Positions 20,260-28,112 of a stretch of 64,000 nucleotides of DNA are shown piece after piece. The notes beneath the pieces were generated by a model, which did not search any database, was not told where the DNA came from, and saw only the letters and a list, made by a program, of their open reading frames with translations. Origin of the DNA: Niveibacterium umoris (GTDB taxonomy: Bacteria > Pseudomonadota > Gammaproteobacteria > Burkholderiales > Rhodocyclaceae); NCBI RefSeq assembly GCF_014197015.1, contig NZ_JACIET010000002.1, positions 1,240,001 through 1,304,000 of the forward strand. Reading direction: 5' to 3'. Position numbers and translations under genes: made by a program. Every line of letters starts with the position of its first letter. Positions within the stretch are counted from its first letter, which is position 1.

Positions 20260-21547
20260 AGTCCAGCGCAATCGTGAAGACATTGATCGGCTTGTCGCGC
20301 CCGACGAAGCCAGGTTGCCGGTTGCTGAAGGCGCCGCCGTCGACGTTGCGGACCAGCCAGTGACGGTCCCACTGCAGTTTGACGTCGATCGGCGCGCTCG
20401 CCGCCCAGTGCAGGCCGAGGGTCGCGATGCGGCTGTCGACGACGCCTGCTATCGCCGCGTTATGCGCGCGTATCGCCGCAGTCGCGATGGGTGGCGCGGG
20501 CGGCACGGGTTCGGGGTCGAACTTGCCCACGGTGTAGAGCGCGTTGAACGAGGCGAAAGGTGTCCAGGTGCCGAAGCTGTATCCGGCCAACAGGTAAGCA
20601 TCGCGCAAGTTACCGACGAGGCGAGTGTCGCTGAAGCGCGCCAGCGCCTCGGCCCGCAGCGTCCAGGGCGCCTTGATGTATTCCACGCCCAGATCGACCT
20701 GCGAGTAGCCGTCGTAGTCGGGGCTCCAGTCGTGGACCAGCGCGGCGGCGGGCGGATAGGCGTTGGATGCGGCGCGCAGCGCGGCGACCAGCTTGAGCGT
20801 GCTCGGGTAGCTGGCTGCAATATCGGAGTGAAAACCGCCCACATAGGCGCGCCAGGGGCCGTTCGACCCTTCGAGTGACAACCCGATCACATCCCGGATG
20901 TTGGCCGTGCCGTCGCCGAACCGCGACGCCAGATCCGCCTGCGTGCTGCCATAGAGCGCCCGCACCCGCATCGCCCAGTCGCCCCGCATCGGTCGCCAGT
21001 TGAGGTCGGCACCGTCCAGCGACGAGACCGGAAGAGCGTGGTAGATCGCGAGCGGCGCCCGCACTTCGAGGCGGCTGCTGCCGACCCAACGCGTTTCCGA
21101 CTGCAATCCGGACGGGAAGGGAAAGCGCCCGATACGCCCTTCGACCTCAACGTGCGGCGACCAGCCGAAGTAGGCCCAGTCCACGCGCGGGGTGAAGTGA
21201 TCGTAAGTGTCATTGACGGCGACCACCTGGCCGACCAGGCGCAGCGTCGGCCAGGGCGTACGCCAGATGCCTTGCAGCGCGACATTCGAGTCGTTGGCGA
21301 AGTCCCAAGTGCGGGTCAGGCCGCTGCCGAAATTCTGGAATTGCGCGGGCCGGAAGTCCGCCTGGTGGTCCGTGTCGGCGTAGGTCGCAGCCAGCGTCGC
21401 ATAGCCATTGATCGCGAGGTTGCCGCCGGTACCGAGGTCGAACTCGACTGCGTCTACGAGCGGGCTGAGCAGGGAGGTCAGCGCCACGAGAGTAGCTGCC
21501 AAAAGGCATCTGCGTCGAGTTGGACGGATCGGGGTCATGGTCGCCAT
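20249..21547 (-). CDS. outer-membrane porin-like beta-barrel (copy 1)
   Basis: The 432-residue protein has a signal peptide ending near LVDAVEF, alternating amphipathic strands rich in aromatic girdle residues, and a C-terminal ...TIALDYAF ending in Phe, as outer-membrane barrels do. N-terminal GGNLAINGYATLAATYAD and the later WAYFGWSPHVEVEGRIGRFPFPSG resemble general porin families. It shares layout and many motifs with the porin at 22045-23316 (for example NQ/NRQPGFVGR near the end). Starts at 21547 or 21538 are both possible. Substrate is unknown. Confidence 0.85.
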   Translation of the reverse strand: MATMTPIRPTRRRCLLAATLVALTSLLSPLVDAVEFDLGTGGNLAINGYATLAATYADTDHQADFRPAQFQNFGSGLTRTWDFANDSNVALQGIWRTPWPTLRLVGQVVAVNDTYDHFTPRVDWAYFGWSPHVEVEGRIGRFPFPSGLQSETRWVGSSRLEVRAPLAIYHALPVSSLDGADLNWRPMRGDWAMRVRALYGSTQADLASRFGDGTANIRDVIGLSLEGSNGPWRAYVGGFHSDIAASYPSTLKLVAALRAASNAYPPAAALVHDWSPDYDGYSQVDLGVEYIKAPWTLRAEALARFSDTRLVGNLRDAYLLAGYSFGTWTPFASFNALYTVGKFDPEPVPPAPPIATAAIRAHNAAIAGVVDSRIATLGLHWAASAPIDVKLQWDRHWLVRNVDGGAFSNRQPGFVGRDKPINVFTIALDYAF

Positions 21548-21567
21548 GATGGGGACTCAGACCCCAT

Positions 21568-21595
21568 TTACGGCAAACGACAGCCGCGACTTGAG
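21568..21595 (-). promoter_or_regulatory. FliA-like promoter of porin copy 1
   Basis: On the minus strand CTCAAG (21590-21595) is followed after 15 bases by GCCGTAA (21568-21574). This resembles the sigma-28 pattern TAAAG-N14-GCCGATAA with one extra spacer base. The same two blocks with identical spacing precede porin copy 2, and a very similar pair precedes the chemoreceptor at 39332. The predicted transcript start is near 21562. Confidence 0.55.
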
Positions 21596-21614
21596 GGTCA
21601 GCTCCAGGTGGTGC

Positions 21615-22079
21615 TCAGGGCTCGCTACCCAGGGTCGCCACGACGCGCGCGCCAACGGGGATCTTGCCGGCGGGCAGATAAACCACTGCAGCCTGGTCGG
21701 CGGCGAGGCGGGCCAGGGCGGCCGGCAGCTCCAGCTGCTGTGGTGGCCGCCCCGCGCCGGTAAACACCAGCCGCGCGCGCAACGCGCGCATCATCGTCAG
21801 GTTCTTGCTCGCAAGCCGCAGGTAAAGGGCAGTCCGGGTCGGGTCGGATTCCGGCAGGTCGATCGGGTTGTACGGGCCGCGCTGGTCGAGGACGAACATG
21901 GCGTAGAGCTCGTCACGCGTCATCGCGCGCAGGCTCGAATCGGCTCTTACGACGACTGCGATGGTCGCGACCCCGGAACCGTCAGCGGGCTCTGCCAGAG
22001 CTTTGCCGCCGCCCAGCATCAGCAGCGCGACGGTCAGCCAGGCGCTAGAACTGATAGTCAAGGGCGAACGAAAAGACAT
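21615..22079 (-). CDS. PstS-like small periplasmic phosphate-binding-type protein (copy 2)
   Basis: The ATG at 22079 gives 154 residues with a signal peptide (cleavage near KALAEP). It has the same one-lobe PstS-like domain as the paralogue at 19831-20259: VVVRADSSLRAMTRDELYAMFVLDQRG, DLPESDPTRTALYLRLASKN, MMRALRARLVFTGAGRPPQQL. The first 35 bases overlap the end of porin copy 2 in another frame, so the two genes are coupled. A longer frame reaching 22202 lies wholly inside the porin and was not used. Function is inferred from the pairing only. Confidence 0.8.
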   Translation of the reverse strand: MSFRSPLTISSSAWLTVALLMLGGGKALAEPADGSGVATIAVVVRADSSLRAMTRDELYAMFVLDQRGPYNPIDLPESDPTRTALYLRLASKNLTMMRALRARLVFTGAGRPPQQLELPAALARLAADQAAVVYLPAGKIPVGARVVATLGSEP

Positions 22080-23316
22080 GGACCGGTTGCTCGCGCCCGA
22101 TGAAGCCGGGCTTCTGGTTGGTGAAGCTTCCGCGGGAATTCGCCGCATCCAGTTGCAGGCGGTCATATTGCAGCTTGAGCGCGGCCCCTTCCGGCAGGTC
22201 ATAGCGCACGCCCAGTCCGACGCGATGCTGGGCGAGGCCGATCAACGTGGCGTTGTAAAAAGCGGAAAGCGCTGCGCCACCGGGTGTGCCGGGCGGCAGG
22301 AACTTGGGCGTCAGGTCGCTTGCCTGCCATTGGCGCCCCCCGCCGATGTAGGGGGTGAAGGCGCCGATTGTGTACCCGCCCACGGCATACCAGCCGCGCA
22401 CGGCATAGATCAGCAAGGTGTCGGATGAACGCCGCACCGCCTCGGCCTTGAACGACCATGGCGCATCGAGGTACTCGGTACCGAGGCTCAGCTGCACCAC
22501 CGGGAACGGGTCGGTGGGGTAGGCCGCCGCCATGTCGGCCGCGATGGGGGTGGTGGGCGCGAGCGCCATCAGCGCGTCGTGCAGTTTGATGAGCGGGGGC
22601 GACTGCACGTGCGCATCGACCCGGAACCCCCCTGCGTAGAACCGCCAGACTTCAGAACCCACTTCCACGCTGGCCGCGACGACCTTGTGGATGTCTACCG
22701 AGGTGATGCCGGTGCGCGAGGCGGTTTCAAAGTGCGTCTGCCCTGCGCCCGCCCGCAACTGCAGGTACTGCTCGCCGCGTGCAGTGCGCCAGCGCAGCGA
22801 GGCGCCGTCGAGCGACGTCATCGGCAGGTGAAAGTAGGTCTCCGGCGGCGGCGTTGCCGTGAGCCGCGCATGCCCGAGCCAGCGGACTTCCGAATCCATC
22901 ATCGCCGGGAAGGGCGTGCGTCCGACGCGCAGGGTCAGGGTGTCGCTTGCCTGCCAGCCGGCGTAGAGCCAGTCCAGGCGGGGTTTGAGTTCGTCGTGGG
23001 TGTTGCTGGCGATAACGCCCTGGGCGACCAGCGAAATGCCGGTCAGCGGCGTGTTCCAGAAAGCCTGCAGGCCCGCAATCGAATCGTTCTGGAAGTCCCA
23101 GCGCCGCGTGCGATCGGAGCCCGCGCTGAGGTAGTTCGCTGTGCGATAGTCCGCGGCCTCGCCTGTCTCCGCGCGAGTCGCGACCAGGGTGAAGAAACCG
23201 TTGAGGCGCAGATCGCCCGCTGCGCCAAGGCCAAGATCGGCGGCGGCTGCCGGCAAGCCCAGAGCGAGCAGGAGGCAAGCGGCAGTGCGCGGCAGGATCG
23301 GGGGCATCGCGGTCAT
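22045..23316 (-). CDS. outer-membrane porin-like beta-barrel (copy 2)
   Basis: The 423-residue protein has a signal peptide ending near PAAAADL and amphipathic strands throughout. The C-terminus FSFALDYQF ends in Phe, as expected for Bam-dependent insertion. It is a diverged paralogue of the porin at 20249-21547: both begin the mature part with a Gly-rich L-x-L-NG(F/Y)xTL block and end with NQKPGFIGREQPVHVF or its equivalent. If the FliA-like promoter just upstream is real, its transcript starts near 23319. That would favour the ATG at 23307 over 23316. Confidence 0.85.
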   Translation of the reverse strand: MTAMPPILPRTAACLLLALGLPAAAADLGLGAAGDLRLNGFFTLVATRAETGEAADYRTANYLSAGSDRTRRWDFQNDSIAGLQAFWNTPLTGISLVAQGVIASNTHDELKPRLDWLYAGWQASDTLTLRVGRTPFPAMMDSEVRWLGHARLTATPPPETYFHLPMTSLDGASLRWRTARGEQYLQLRAGAGQTHFETASRTGITSVDIHKVVAASVEVGSEVWRFYAGGFRVDAHVQSPPLIKLHDALMALAPTTPIAADMAAAYPTDPFPVVQLSLGTEYLDAPWSFKAEAVRRSSDTLLIYAVRGWYAVGGYTIGAFTPYIGGGRQWQASDLTPKFLPPGTPGGAALSAFYNATLIGLAQHRVGLGVRYDLPEGAALKLQYDRLQLDAANSRGSFTNQKPGFIGREQPVHVFSFALDYQF

Positions 23317-23336
23317 GCCCTTGCTTACGGCATGAC
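23312..23336. repeat. inverted repeat over porin copy 2 start
   Basis: A perfect 7-bp inverted repeat (GTCATGC 23312-23318, GCATGAC 23330-23336) spans the first possible start codon of the porin gene. It may be an operator or a leader hairpin that limits translation. Confidence 0.35.
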
Positions 23337-23352
23337 GGGTGCGTAACTTGAG
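23325..23352 (-). promoter_or_regulatory. FliA-like promoter of porin copy 2
   Basis: CTCAAG (23347-23352) is followed after 15 bases by GCCGTAA (23325-23331) on the minus strand. Both blocks, the ACC before CTCAAG and the T before GCCG match the promoter of porin copy 1, while the spacer bases differ. Conservation of the blocks and their spacing between paralogues suggests function. The assignment to sigma-28 rests on resemblance. Confidence 0.55.
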
Positions 23353-23362
23353 GGTGGTCCGC

Positions 23363-23986
23363 CTAGCGTGGCGTGGAGCTTGCGGCGGCGGTCAGTTCCA
23401 GGTACCGGGTCCGATCTTCATCGTAGCGCTGGCGGATCGTCTCCGCTTCACGGGTTTTCTGCGTAATGACGCCCCGCAGCGCATTCAGTTCGGAGTCGGT
23501 GGCGCCAATGTCTTCGGCCAGGCGCGCGGGCACCGGCTTGCCCTTGAGCGCGGCGACACGGGTGCCGAGCGCCTTGCGTTCGTCCACGAGTTCGCGCTCG
23601 CGGCGACGAAGGTTGTCGATTTCCTGATTGGCGGCCGCAAGCGTGGTATCGCGGCGCGCCTCGATCTCGGTCACCGAACCGTAGCTTTCCAGCAGGGCCT
23701 TGTCACGACGGCGGCGCTCGGCCGCGCGTGCCTCGGCGTCGCGCCGCGCCTTGTCATCGGCGAGCTTGCGCGCGAGTTCATCGGCGGTCATCGGTGCATC
23801 GACGTTGCGCTTGGTGATGCCGCCCGAAGACATCTCGCGATAGGCGCGGTTGTAACAGGCTTGCGGCAACGGGTCGCCGCAGACCTTGTGGCCGGTGGCA
23901 TCTTCGCAGCAGAAAACACGATCGCCGGCATGGGCGACCGGCGCGGCGAGAAAGGGCAGCAGGATCAGCAGGCGCTTAGCGCGCAT
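23363..23986 (-). CDS. exported coiled-coil protein with DUF4124-like N-terminus
   Basis: The ATG at 23986 gives 207 residues. A signal peptide (ending VAHAG) is followed by a short Cys-rich segment ([22 protein letters not shown]) that resembles the DUF4124 domain. The rest is a long, highly charged alpha-helical region rich in Arg, Glu and Ala (about 70-200), probably coiled coil. The start overlaps the pyrE stop by 11 bases, so it is likely cotranscribed. Periplasmic location is expected; function is unknown. Confidence 0.78.
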   Translation of the reverse strand: MRAKRLLILLPFLAAPVAHAGDRVFCCEDATGHKVCGDPLPQACYNRAYREMSSGGITKRNVDAPMTADELARKLADDKARRDAEARAAERRRRDKALLESYGSVTEIEARRDTTLAAANQEIDNLRRRERELVDERKALGTRVAALKGKPVPARLAEDIGATDSELNALRGVITQKTREAETIRQRYDEDRTRYLELTAAASSTPR

Positions 23987-24623
23987 CGCCGATGCCCCAT
24001 TGGTGGCGATAGGCCTGCACGGATTCGAGGTGCGCCCCGAGCTCGGCACTGCTGCCGAGATAGGCGATCAGATCCGTCAGCGTCGCGACGGCGATGACCG
24101 GAACGCCGAAGTTCGCCTGGACTTCCTGCACGGCCGAAAGCTCGCCGGTGCCGCGCTCCATGCGGTCGAGCGCGATCACGACGCCGGCCAGTTGCGCGCC
24201 CTGCGAGCGGATGATTTCGACGGACTCGCGCACCGAGGTGCCGGCGGAGATGACGTCGTCGAGCACCAGCACGCGGCCTTTGAGCGGTGCACCGACGAGC
24301 GTGCCGCCTTCGCCATGATCCTTGGCTTCCTTGCGGTTGAAACAGAAGGGCGGGTTCTGGCCGCGCTCGGCAAGCTTCATCGCGGTGCCGGCCACCAGCG
24401 GGATGCCCTTGTAGGCGGGTCCGAAGAGCGTGTCGAAGCCCAGCCCGGACGCCGCAATCGCATCGGCGTAGTACCCGCAAAGCTGGCCGAAGGACGCACC
24501 GTCGTCGAACAGCGCGGAATTGAAGAAGTAAGGCGAGAGCCGACCAGCCTTGGTCTTGAACTCACCGAACCGGAGTACGCCCTTGGCAACGGCAAGGGCG
24601 AGGAAATCACGGCTAAAATCCAC
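23976..24623 (-). CDS. pyrE: orotate phosphoribosyltransferase
   Basis: Pyrimidine biosynthesis enzyme that joins orotate to PRPP to form OMP. The start is taken as GTG at 24623, with GAGAG upstream. This gives 215 residues beginning (V)[34 protein letters not shown], the expected PyrE N-terminus. The TTG at 24668 adds 15 residues not seen in the family. The PRPP loop [13 protein letters not shown] and the catalytic loop [12 protein letters not shown] are intact. It diverges from the exonuclease III gene, leaving about 77 bases for both promoters. Confidence 0.95.
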   Translation of the reverse strand: MDFSRDFLALAVAKGVLRFGEFKTKAGRLSPYFFNSALFDDGASFGQLCGYYADAIAASGLGFDTLFGPAYKGIPLVAGTAMKLAERGQNPPFCFNRKEAKDHGEGGTLVGAPLKGRVLVLDDVISAGTSVRESVEIIRSQGAQLAGVVIALDRMERGTGELSAVQEVQANFGVPVIAVATLTDLIAYLGSSAELGAHLESVQAYRHQWGIGDAR

Positions 24624-24700
24624 TGTTCTCTCGGGCGCAGGTTTTGGCGCTTTTGGAGCGCCTGTCAATTCGTAAAAATATCCGACAAATGGACTTGCCG

Positions 24701-25501
24701 ATGTTACGCGTCATCACCGCCAACCTCAACGGAATACGCTCCGCCGCCAGCAAAGGATTTTACGAATGGCTCGCGGAACAGCAGGCGGATGTCGTCTGCC
24801 TGCAGGAAATCAAGGCCCAGGAAGCGGATCTCTCGCGCGATCTGCGTGAGCCCGCCGGCTGGAATGTCCGGTTTCATTGCGCCGAAAAGAAGGGTTACAG
24901 CGGCGTTGGCGTGTTCGCACGGTCGGCGGTGAATGGCTGGGTTGAAGGCATCGGCGAACCGGAGTTCGATGCCGAAGGGCGCTATCTGCAGGCGGATATC
25001 GAAACTTCGGTCGGGCCGCTCTCGGTCATATCGCTGTACCTGCCGTCCGGATCAAGCTCAGACGAGCGTCAGGCCGCCAAGTTCCGTTTCATGGATCGCT
25101 TCAAGCCCCACATGGCGGCGCTGCGGGCCAGCGGGCGCGAAATCATCGTCTGCGGTGACTGGAACATCGCTCACCGCGAGGCGGATCTTAAGAACTGGAA
25201 GTCGAACCAGAAGAACTCCGGATTCCTGCCGGAGGAGCGCGCTTGGCTCTCCGCCTTGTTCGACGAGCAGGGCTGGGTCGATGTCTACCGGAGCCTGCAC
25301 CCGGACACCACCGACGCGTGTTACACGTGGTGGTCGAATCGCGGCCAGGCCTGGGCCAAGAACGTCGGTTGGCGGCTTGATTACCAGATTGCCACGCCCG
25401 GCATCGCCGGCCTTGCGCGAAGCGCCACGGTTTTCAAGGCGCAACGCTTTTCCGATCACGCGCCTCTGACCATTGATTACGAGGTTGGCCTGAAAGCCTG
25501 A
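24701..25501 (+). CDS. xth: exodeoxyribonuclease III, AP endonuclease
   Basis: Mg-dependent AP endonuclease and 3'-5' exonuclease of base excision repair. The ATG at 24701, with GGA eight bases upstream, gives 266 residues beginning [15 protein letters not shown]. Catalytic motifs are visible: LQEIKAQ (metal-binding Glu), [20 protein letters not shown] (Asp and Asn), [19 protein letters not shown], and the terminal FSDHAPL with the general-base Asp-His pair. An ATG at 24689 would add four residues and lacks a Shine-Dalgarno. Confidence 0.95.
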   Translation: MLRVITANLNGIRSAASKGFYEWLAEQQADVVCLQEIKAQEADLSRDLREPAGWNVRFHCAEKKGYSGVGVFARSAVNGWVEGIGEPEFDAEGRYLQADIETSVGPLSVISLYLPSGSSSDERQAAKFRFMDRFKPHMAALRASGREIIVCGDWNIAHREADLKNWKSNQKNSGFLPEERAWLSALFDEQGWVDVYRSLHPDTTDACYTWWSNRGQAWAKNVGWRLDYQIATPGIAGLARSATVFKAQRFSDHAPLTIDYEVGLKA

Positions 25502-25600
25502 TTTGCACCCGCGATTGCCGCGGTACCTGATCGGGGAGTAAGCTGGGTCGGGTTTGCGGCCGACGTCGCGAGCCCGCCTTTCCTGCTACCGGAGATTGCC

Positions 25601-25912
25601 ATGAGCGAGATGACGCAAGCCACACGGGACAAGTTGATCGCCGACTTCAGACTGGTGCTGAGCGACGCCGAACAGTTGGTGAAACTGACTGCGGACGACG
25701 CCTCCGGCAAGTTGAACGAAGTGCGCGGGCGTCTCGGCGATCGCCTCGCGACCGTGCGCGAGGAACTCGCCGCGCTGGAAGAAGTGGCGATCGCGAAAGC
25801 CAAGGAAGCGGCCCGCGCGACCGACGCGTATGTGCATGAGAATCCCTGGCAGTCGATCGGCATCGCGGCCGGCGCAGGCTTCCTGATCGGCCTGCTGATC
25901 GGACGTCGCTGA
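25601..25912 (+). CDS. ElaB/YqjD/DUF883-family membrane-anchored protein
   Basis: The 103-residue protein follows a GGAG ribosome site. It has a long Ala/Glu-rich helix (about 1-78) and a C-terminal tail anchor (NPWQSIGIAAGAGFLIGLLIGRR). YqjD-like proteins of this form bind ribosomes at the inner membrane in stationary phase in E. coli. It is the first of three genes matching the yqjD-yqjE-yqjK order. Confidence 0.9.
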   Translation: MSEMTQATRDKLIADFRLVLSDAEQLVKLTADDASGKLNEVRGRLGDRLATVREELAALEEVAIAKAKEAARATDAYVHENPWQSIGIAAGAGFLIGLLIGRR

Positions 25913-25959
25913 CGCGATGCAGGGGTTTGCATCCTTGAGCGCGGTCGACGGGAGGCAAC

Positions 25960-26346
25960 ATGTCCTCGGATGAAGGGGGCGGCATCGCCGATCGACTCGG
26001 GCGACTGGCCGATGCCGCACTGGGCACTGCCCAGACCCGCCTCGCCTTGCTCGCTGTCGAGGTCGAGGAAGAAGGGCATCGGCTTGGCGCCGCCTTCTTT
26101 CACCTGATTCTTGCGGCGCTATTCACCGGTTTCGGGCTGTTGGCGCTGGCGATCTACATGACCGTCTGGATGTGGGACAGCCATCGCCTGCTTGCGCTGG
26201 GTCTGGATGCGCTGATCTTCCTGTTGCTGGCCGTGTGGACCGCCTCCCAGGCCTACCGTCGGCTGAGCGAAGGGACTCGCCTCTTCCGCGACAGCATTGC
26301 CGAACTCGAACGCGACCGGGCGGCCCTCAAGGGCAGGCACGACTGA
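25960..26346 (+). CDS. YqjE-like phage-holin-family protein
   Basis: The 128-residue protein has two central hydrophobic segments (about 48-72 and 78-100) between charged ends, matching the holin-superfamily III YqjE type. GGGAGG lies just before the ATG. Its stop overlaps the next ATG by one base. Located in the inner membrane; function unknown. Confidence 0.88.
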   Translation: MSSDEGGGIADRLGRLADAALGTAQTRLALLAVEVEEEGHRLGAAFFHLILAALFTGFGLLALAIYMTVWMWDSHRLLALGLDALIFLLLAVWTASQAYRRLSEGTRLFRDSIAELERDRAALKGRHD

Positions 26347-26669
26347 TGGCTGACACGGGCCGCCTGGCCTACGAACGCCGGCGCAGCGAACTCGTGGCAC
26401 GTTCGCGCCAACAGCGCGATGTTCTGGCGCGCGAGCTTGGTGCGTTCGCGCCGAGCCTGCGCGCGGCCGACAAACTGGTCGCGGCCGCCGGCTGGGCGCG
26501 CCGCCACGGCCTGGTGATCGTTGGTGTCGCTGCCGCGGTGATTGCGGTGCGCAAACCGGCGCGGTTGCTCGACTACGCAGGCAAGGCCTTCACCGCCTGG
26601 CGGCTGTACCGCGACTACCGCGACCGCTTCGATGGACTGATCGAGCGCGTCGAGCGACATGCGCGCTGA
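26346..26669 (+). CDS. YqjK-like protein
   Basis: The ATG at 26346 overlaps the previous stop by one base and gives 107 residues. The N-terminal half is Arg-rich and helical (ERRRSELVARSRQQRDVLARELG). A hydrophobic stretch lies near residues 56-72, followed by an Arg/Tyr-rich tail. Size and order after YqjD- and YqjE-like genes support the call; similarity by eye is modest. Confidence 0.8.
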   Translation: MADTGRLAYERRRSELVARSRQQRDVLARELGAFAPSLRAADKLVAAAGWARRHGLVIVGVAAAVIAVRKPARLLDYAGKAFTAWRLYRDYRDRFDGLIERVERHAR

Positions 26670-26791
26670 GCGTTGAACCAGGGCGCCTGAATCCGTCGGC
26701 TTGAGTTGGCGCAGTATCGGCAGCGGAAGTTGCTTCGGGCCGGGCCGCAGCGGCGCTAGAATCCTGCGTTTGAAATCCCCCGGAGCCCACG

Positions 26792-28081
26792 ATGCTCGAA
26801 TCGCTTTTCAAGCTGAGCGAACACCGCACTACCGTGCGGACAGAGTTGCTCGCTGGCCTGTCCACCTTCCTGACGATGGCCTACATCATCTTCGTCAATC
26901 CGAGCATCCTGTCGGCCGCGGGCATGCCGCACGATGCGGTGTTCGCGGCGACCTGCCTTGCTGCGGCGCTCGGCTCGATGATCATGGGCCTGTATGCGAA
27001 CTACCCGATCGCCCTGGCGCCGGGCATGGGGCTCAATGCCTATTTCGCGTTTGCCGTAGTGAAGGGCATGGGCTTCAGCTGGCAGGCCGCGCTGGGCGCG
27101 GTCTTCATCTCCGGCTGCCTGTTCATCCTGGTGAGCCTGTTCAAAGTGCGCGAATGGATCGTCAACGCGATCCCGCATTCGCTGAAGCTGGCGATTTCGG
27201 CCGGTATCGGCCTCTTCCTCGCCATCATCGGCCTCAAGAACGCCGGGCTGATCCAGGGGAACCCGGCGACGCTGGTGTCGCTCGGCGATCTCCACCAGCA
27301 TGGCGCGCTGCTCGCCATCGGCGGTTTCCTGCTGATCGTCGCGCTCGAAGCGCGCAAGGTGACCGGCGGCATCATCATCGGCATCCTCGCCGTCACCCTG
27401 ACCTCTGCGCTGCTCGGTTACACCAGGTTCGACGGCATCGTGTCGACGCCGCCCTCGCTGGCGCCCACCTTCGGGCAACTGGACATCGGCGCGGCCCTCA
27501 ACGCCGGTCTGCTCACCGTGGTGCTGACCTTCTTCCTGGTTGAACTGTTCGATGCCTCCGGCACGCTGATCGGCGTGTGCCATCGCGCCGGCCTGCTCGA
27601 CAAGGATGGCCGCCTGCCGCGCCTGAGCCGAGCGCTGCTGGCTGATTCCACCGCGATTGCGGCGGGCGCCGTGCTCGGAACGTCTTCCACGACGGCCTAT
27701 ATCGAAAGCGCGGCGGGCACTGCCGCCGGCGGGCGCACCGGGCTGACCGCGGTGACCGTCGCACTACTGTTCCTCGCCGCCTTGTTCCTTGCGCCGCTCG
27801 CGGGCGCCGTGCCGGCCTATGCGACGGCGCCAGCGCTGATCTATGTTGCGATCCTGATGTCGCGCGGGCTTGCCGAAATCGACTGGGAAGACCTTACCGA
27901 AGCGGCGCCCGCGGTTGTCTGTGCGGTGACGATGCCGTTCACGTTTTCGATTGCGCACGGCATCGCGTTCGGCTTTGTCGCCTATGCCGGCATCAAGCTC
28001 TTGGCCGGTCGCGCCAAGGAAGTGCCCGTCGCGGTGTGGGTGATCGCCGCGGTGTTCATCGGCAAATTCGCGTTGCTCTGA
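26792..28081 (+). CDS. NCS2-family purine permease (AzgA-like)
   Basis: Inner-membrane uptake of adenine, guanine or hypoxanthine by proton symport is expected. The 429-residue protein has about 12 to 14 hydrophobic segments. It carries signatures of the AzgA/GhxP branch: RTELLAGLSTFLTMAYIIFVNPSILS near the N-terminus, PGMGLNAYFAF, and GTSSTTAYIESAAGTAAGGRTGLT. GGAG lies before the ATG. Two purine phosphoribosyltransferase genes in the same direction downstream make purine salvage the likely role. Confidence 0.92.
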   Translation: MLESLFKLSEHRTTVRTELLAGLSTFLTMAYIIFVNPSILSAAGMPHDAVFAATCLAAALGSMIMGLYANYPIALAPGMGLNAYFAFAVVKGMGFSWQAALGAVFISGCLFILVSLFKVREWIVNAIPHSLKLAISAGIGLFLAIIGLKNAGLIQGNPATLVSLGDLHQHGALLAIGGFLLIVALEARKVTGGIIIGILAVTLTSALLGYTRFDGIVSTPPSLAPTFGQLDIGAALNAGLLTVVLTFFLVELFDASGTLIGVCHRAGLLDKDGRLPRLSRALLADSTAIAAGAVLGTSSTTAYIESAAGTAAGGRTGLTAVTVALLFLAALFLAPLAGAVPAYATAPALIYVAILMSRGLAEIDWEDLTEAAPAVVCAVTMPFTFSIAHGIAFGFVAYAGIKLLAGRAKEVPVAVWVIAAVFIGKFALL

Positions 28082-28112
28082 CCGGGCTCGCGGACCTGAG
28101 GGGGAGTCGGAG

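Noticed and set aside
22079-22202. N-terminal extension of PstS-like copy 2 to 22202
   Set aside because: The extra residues lie inside the porin gene and precede an intact signal peptide that starts at 22079.
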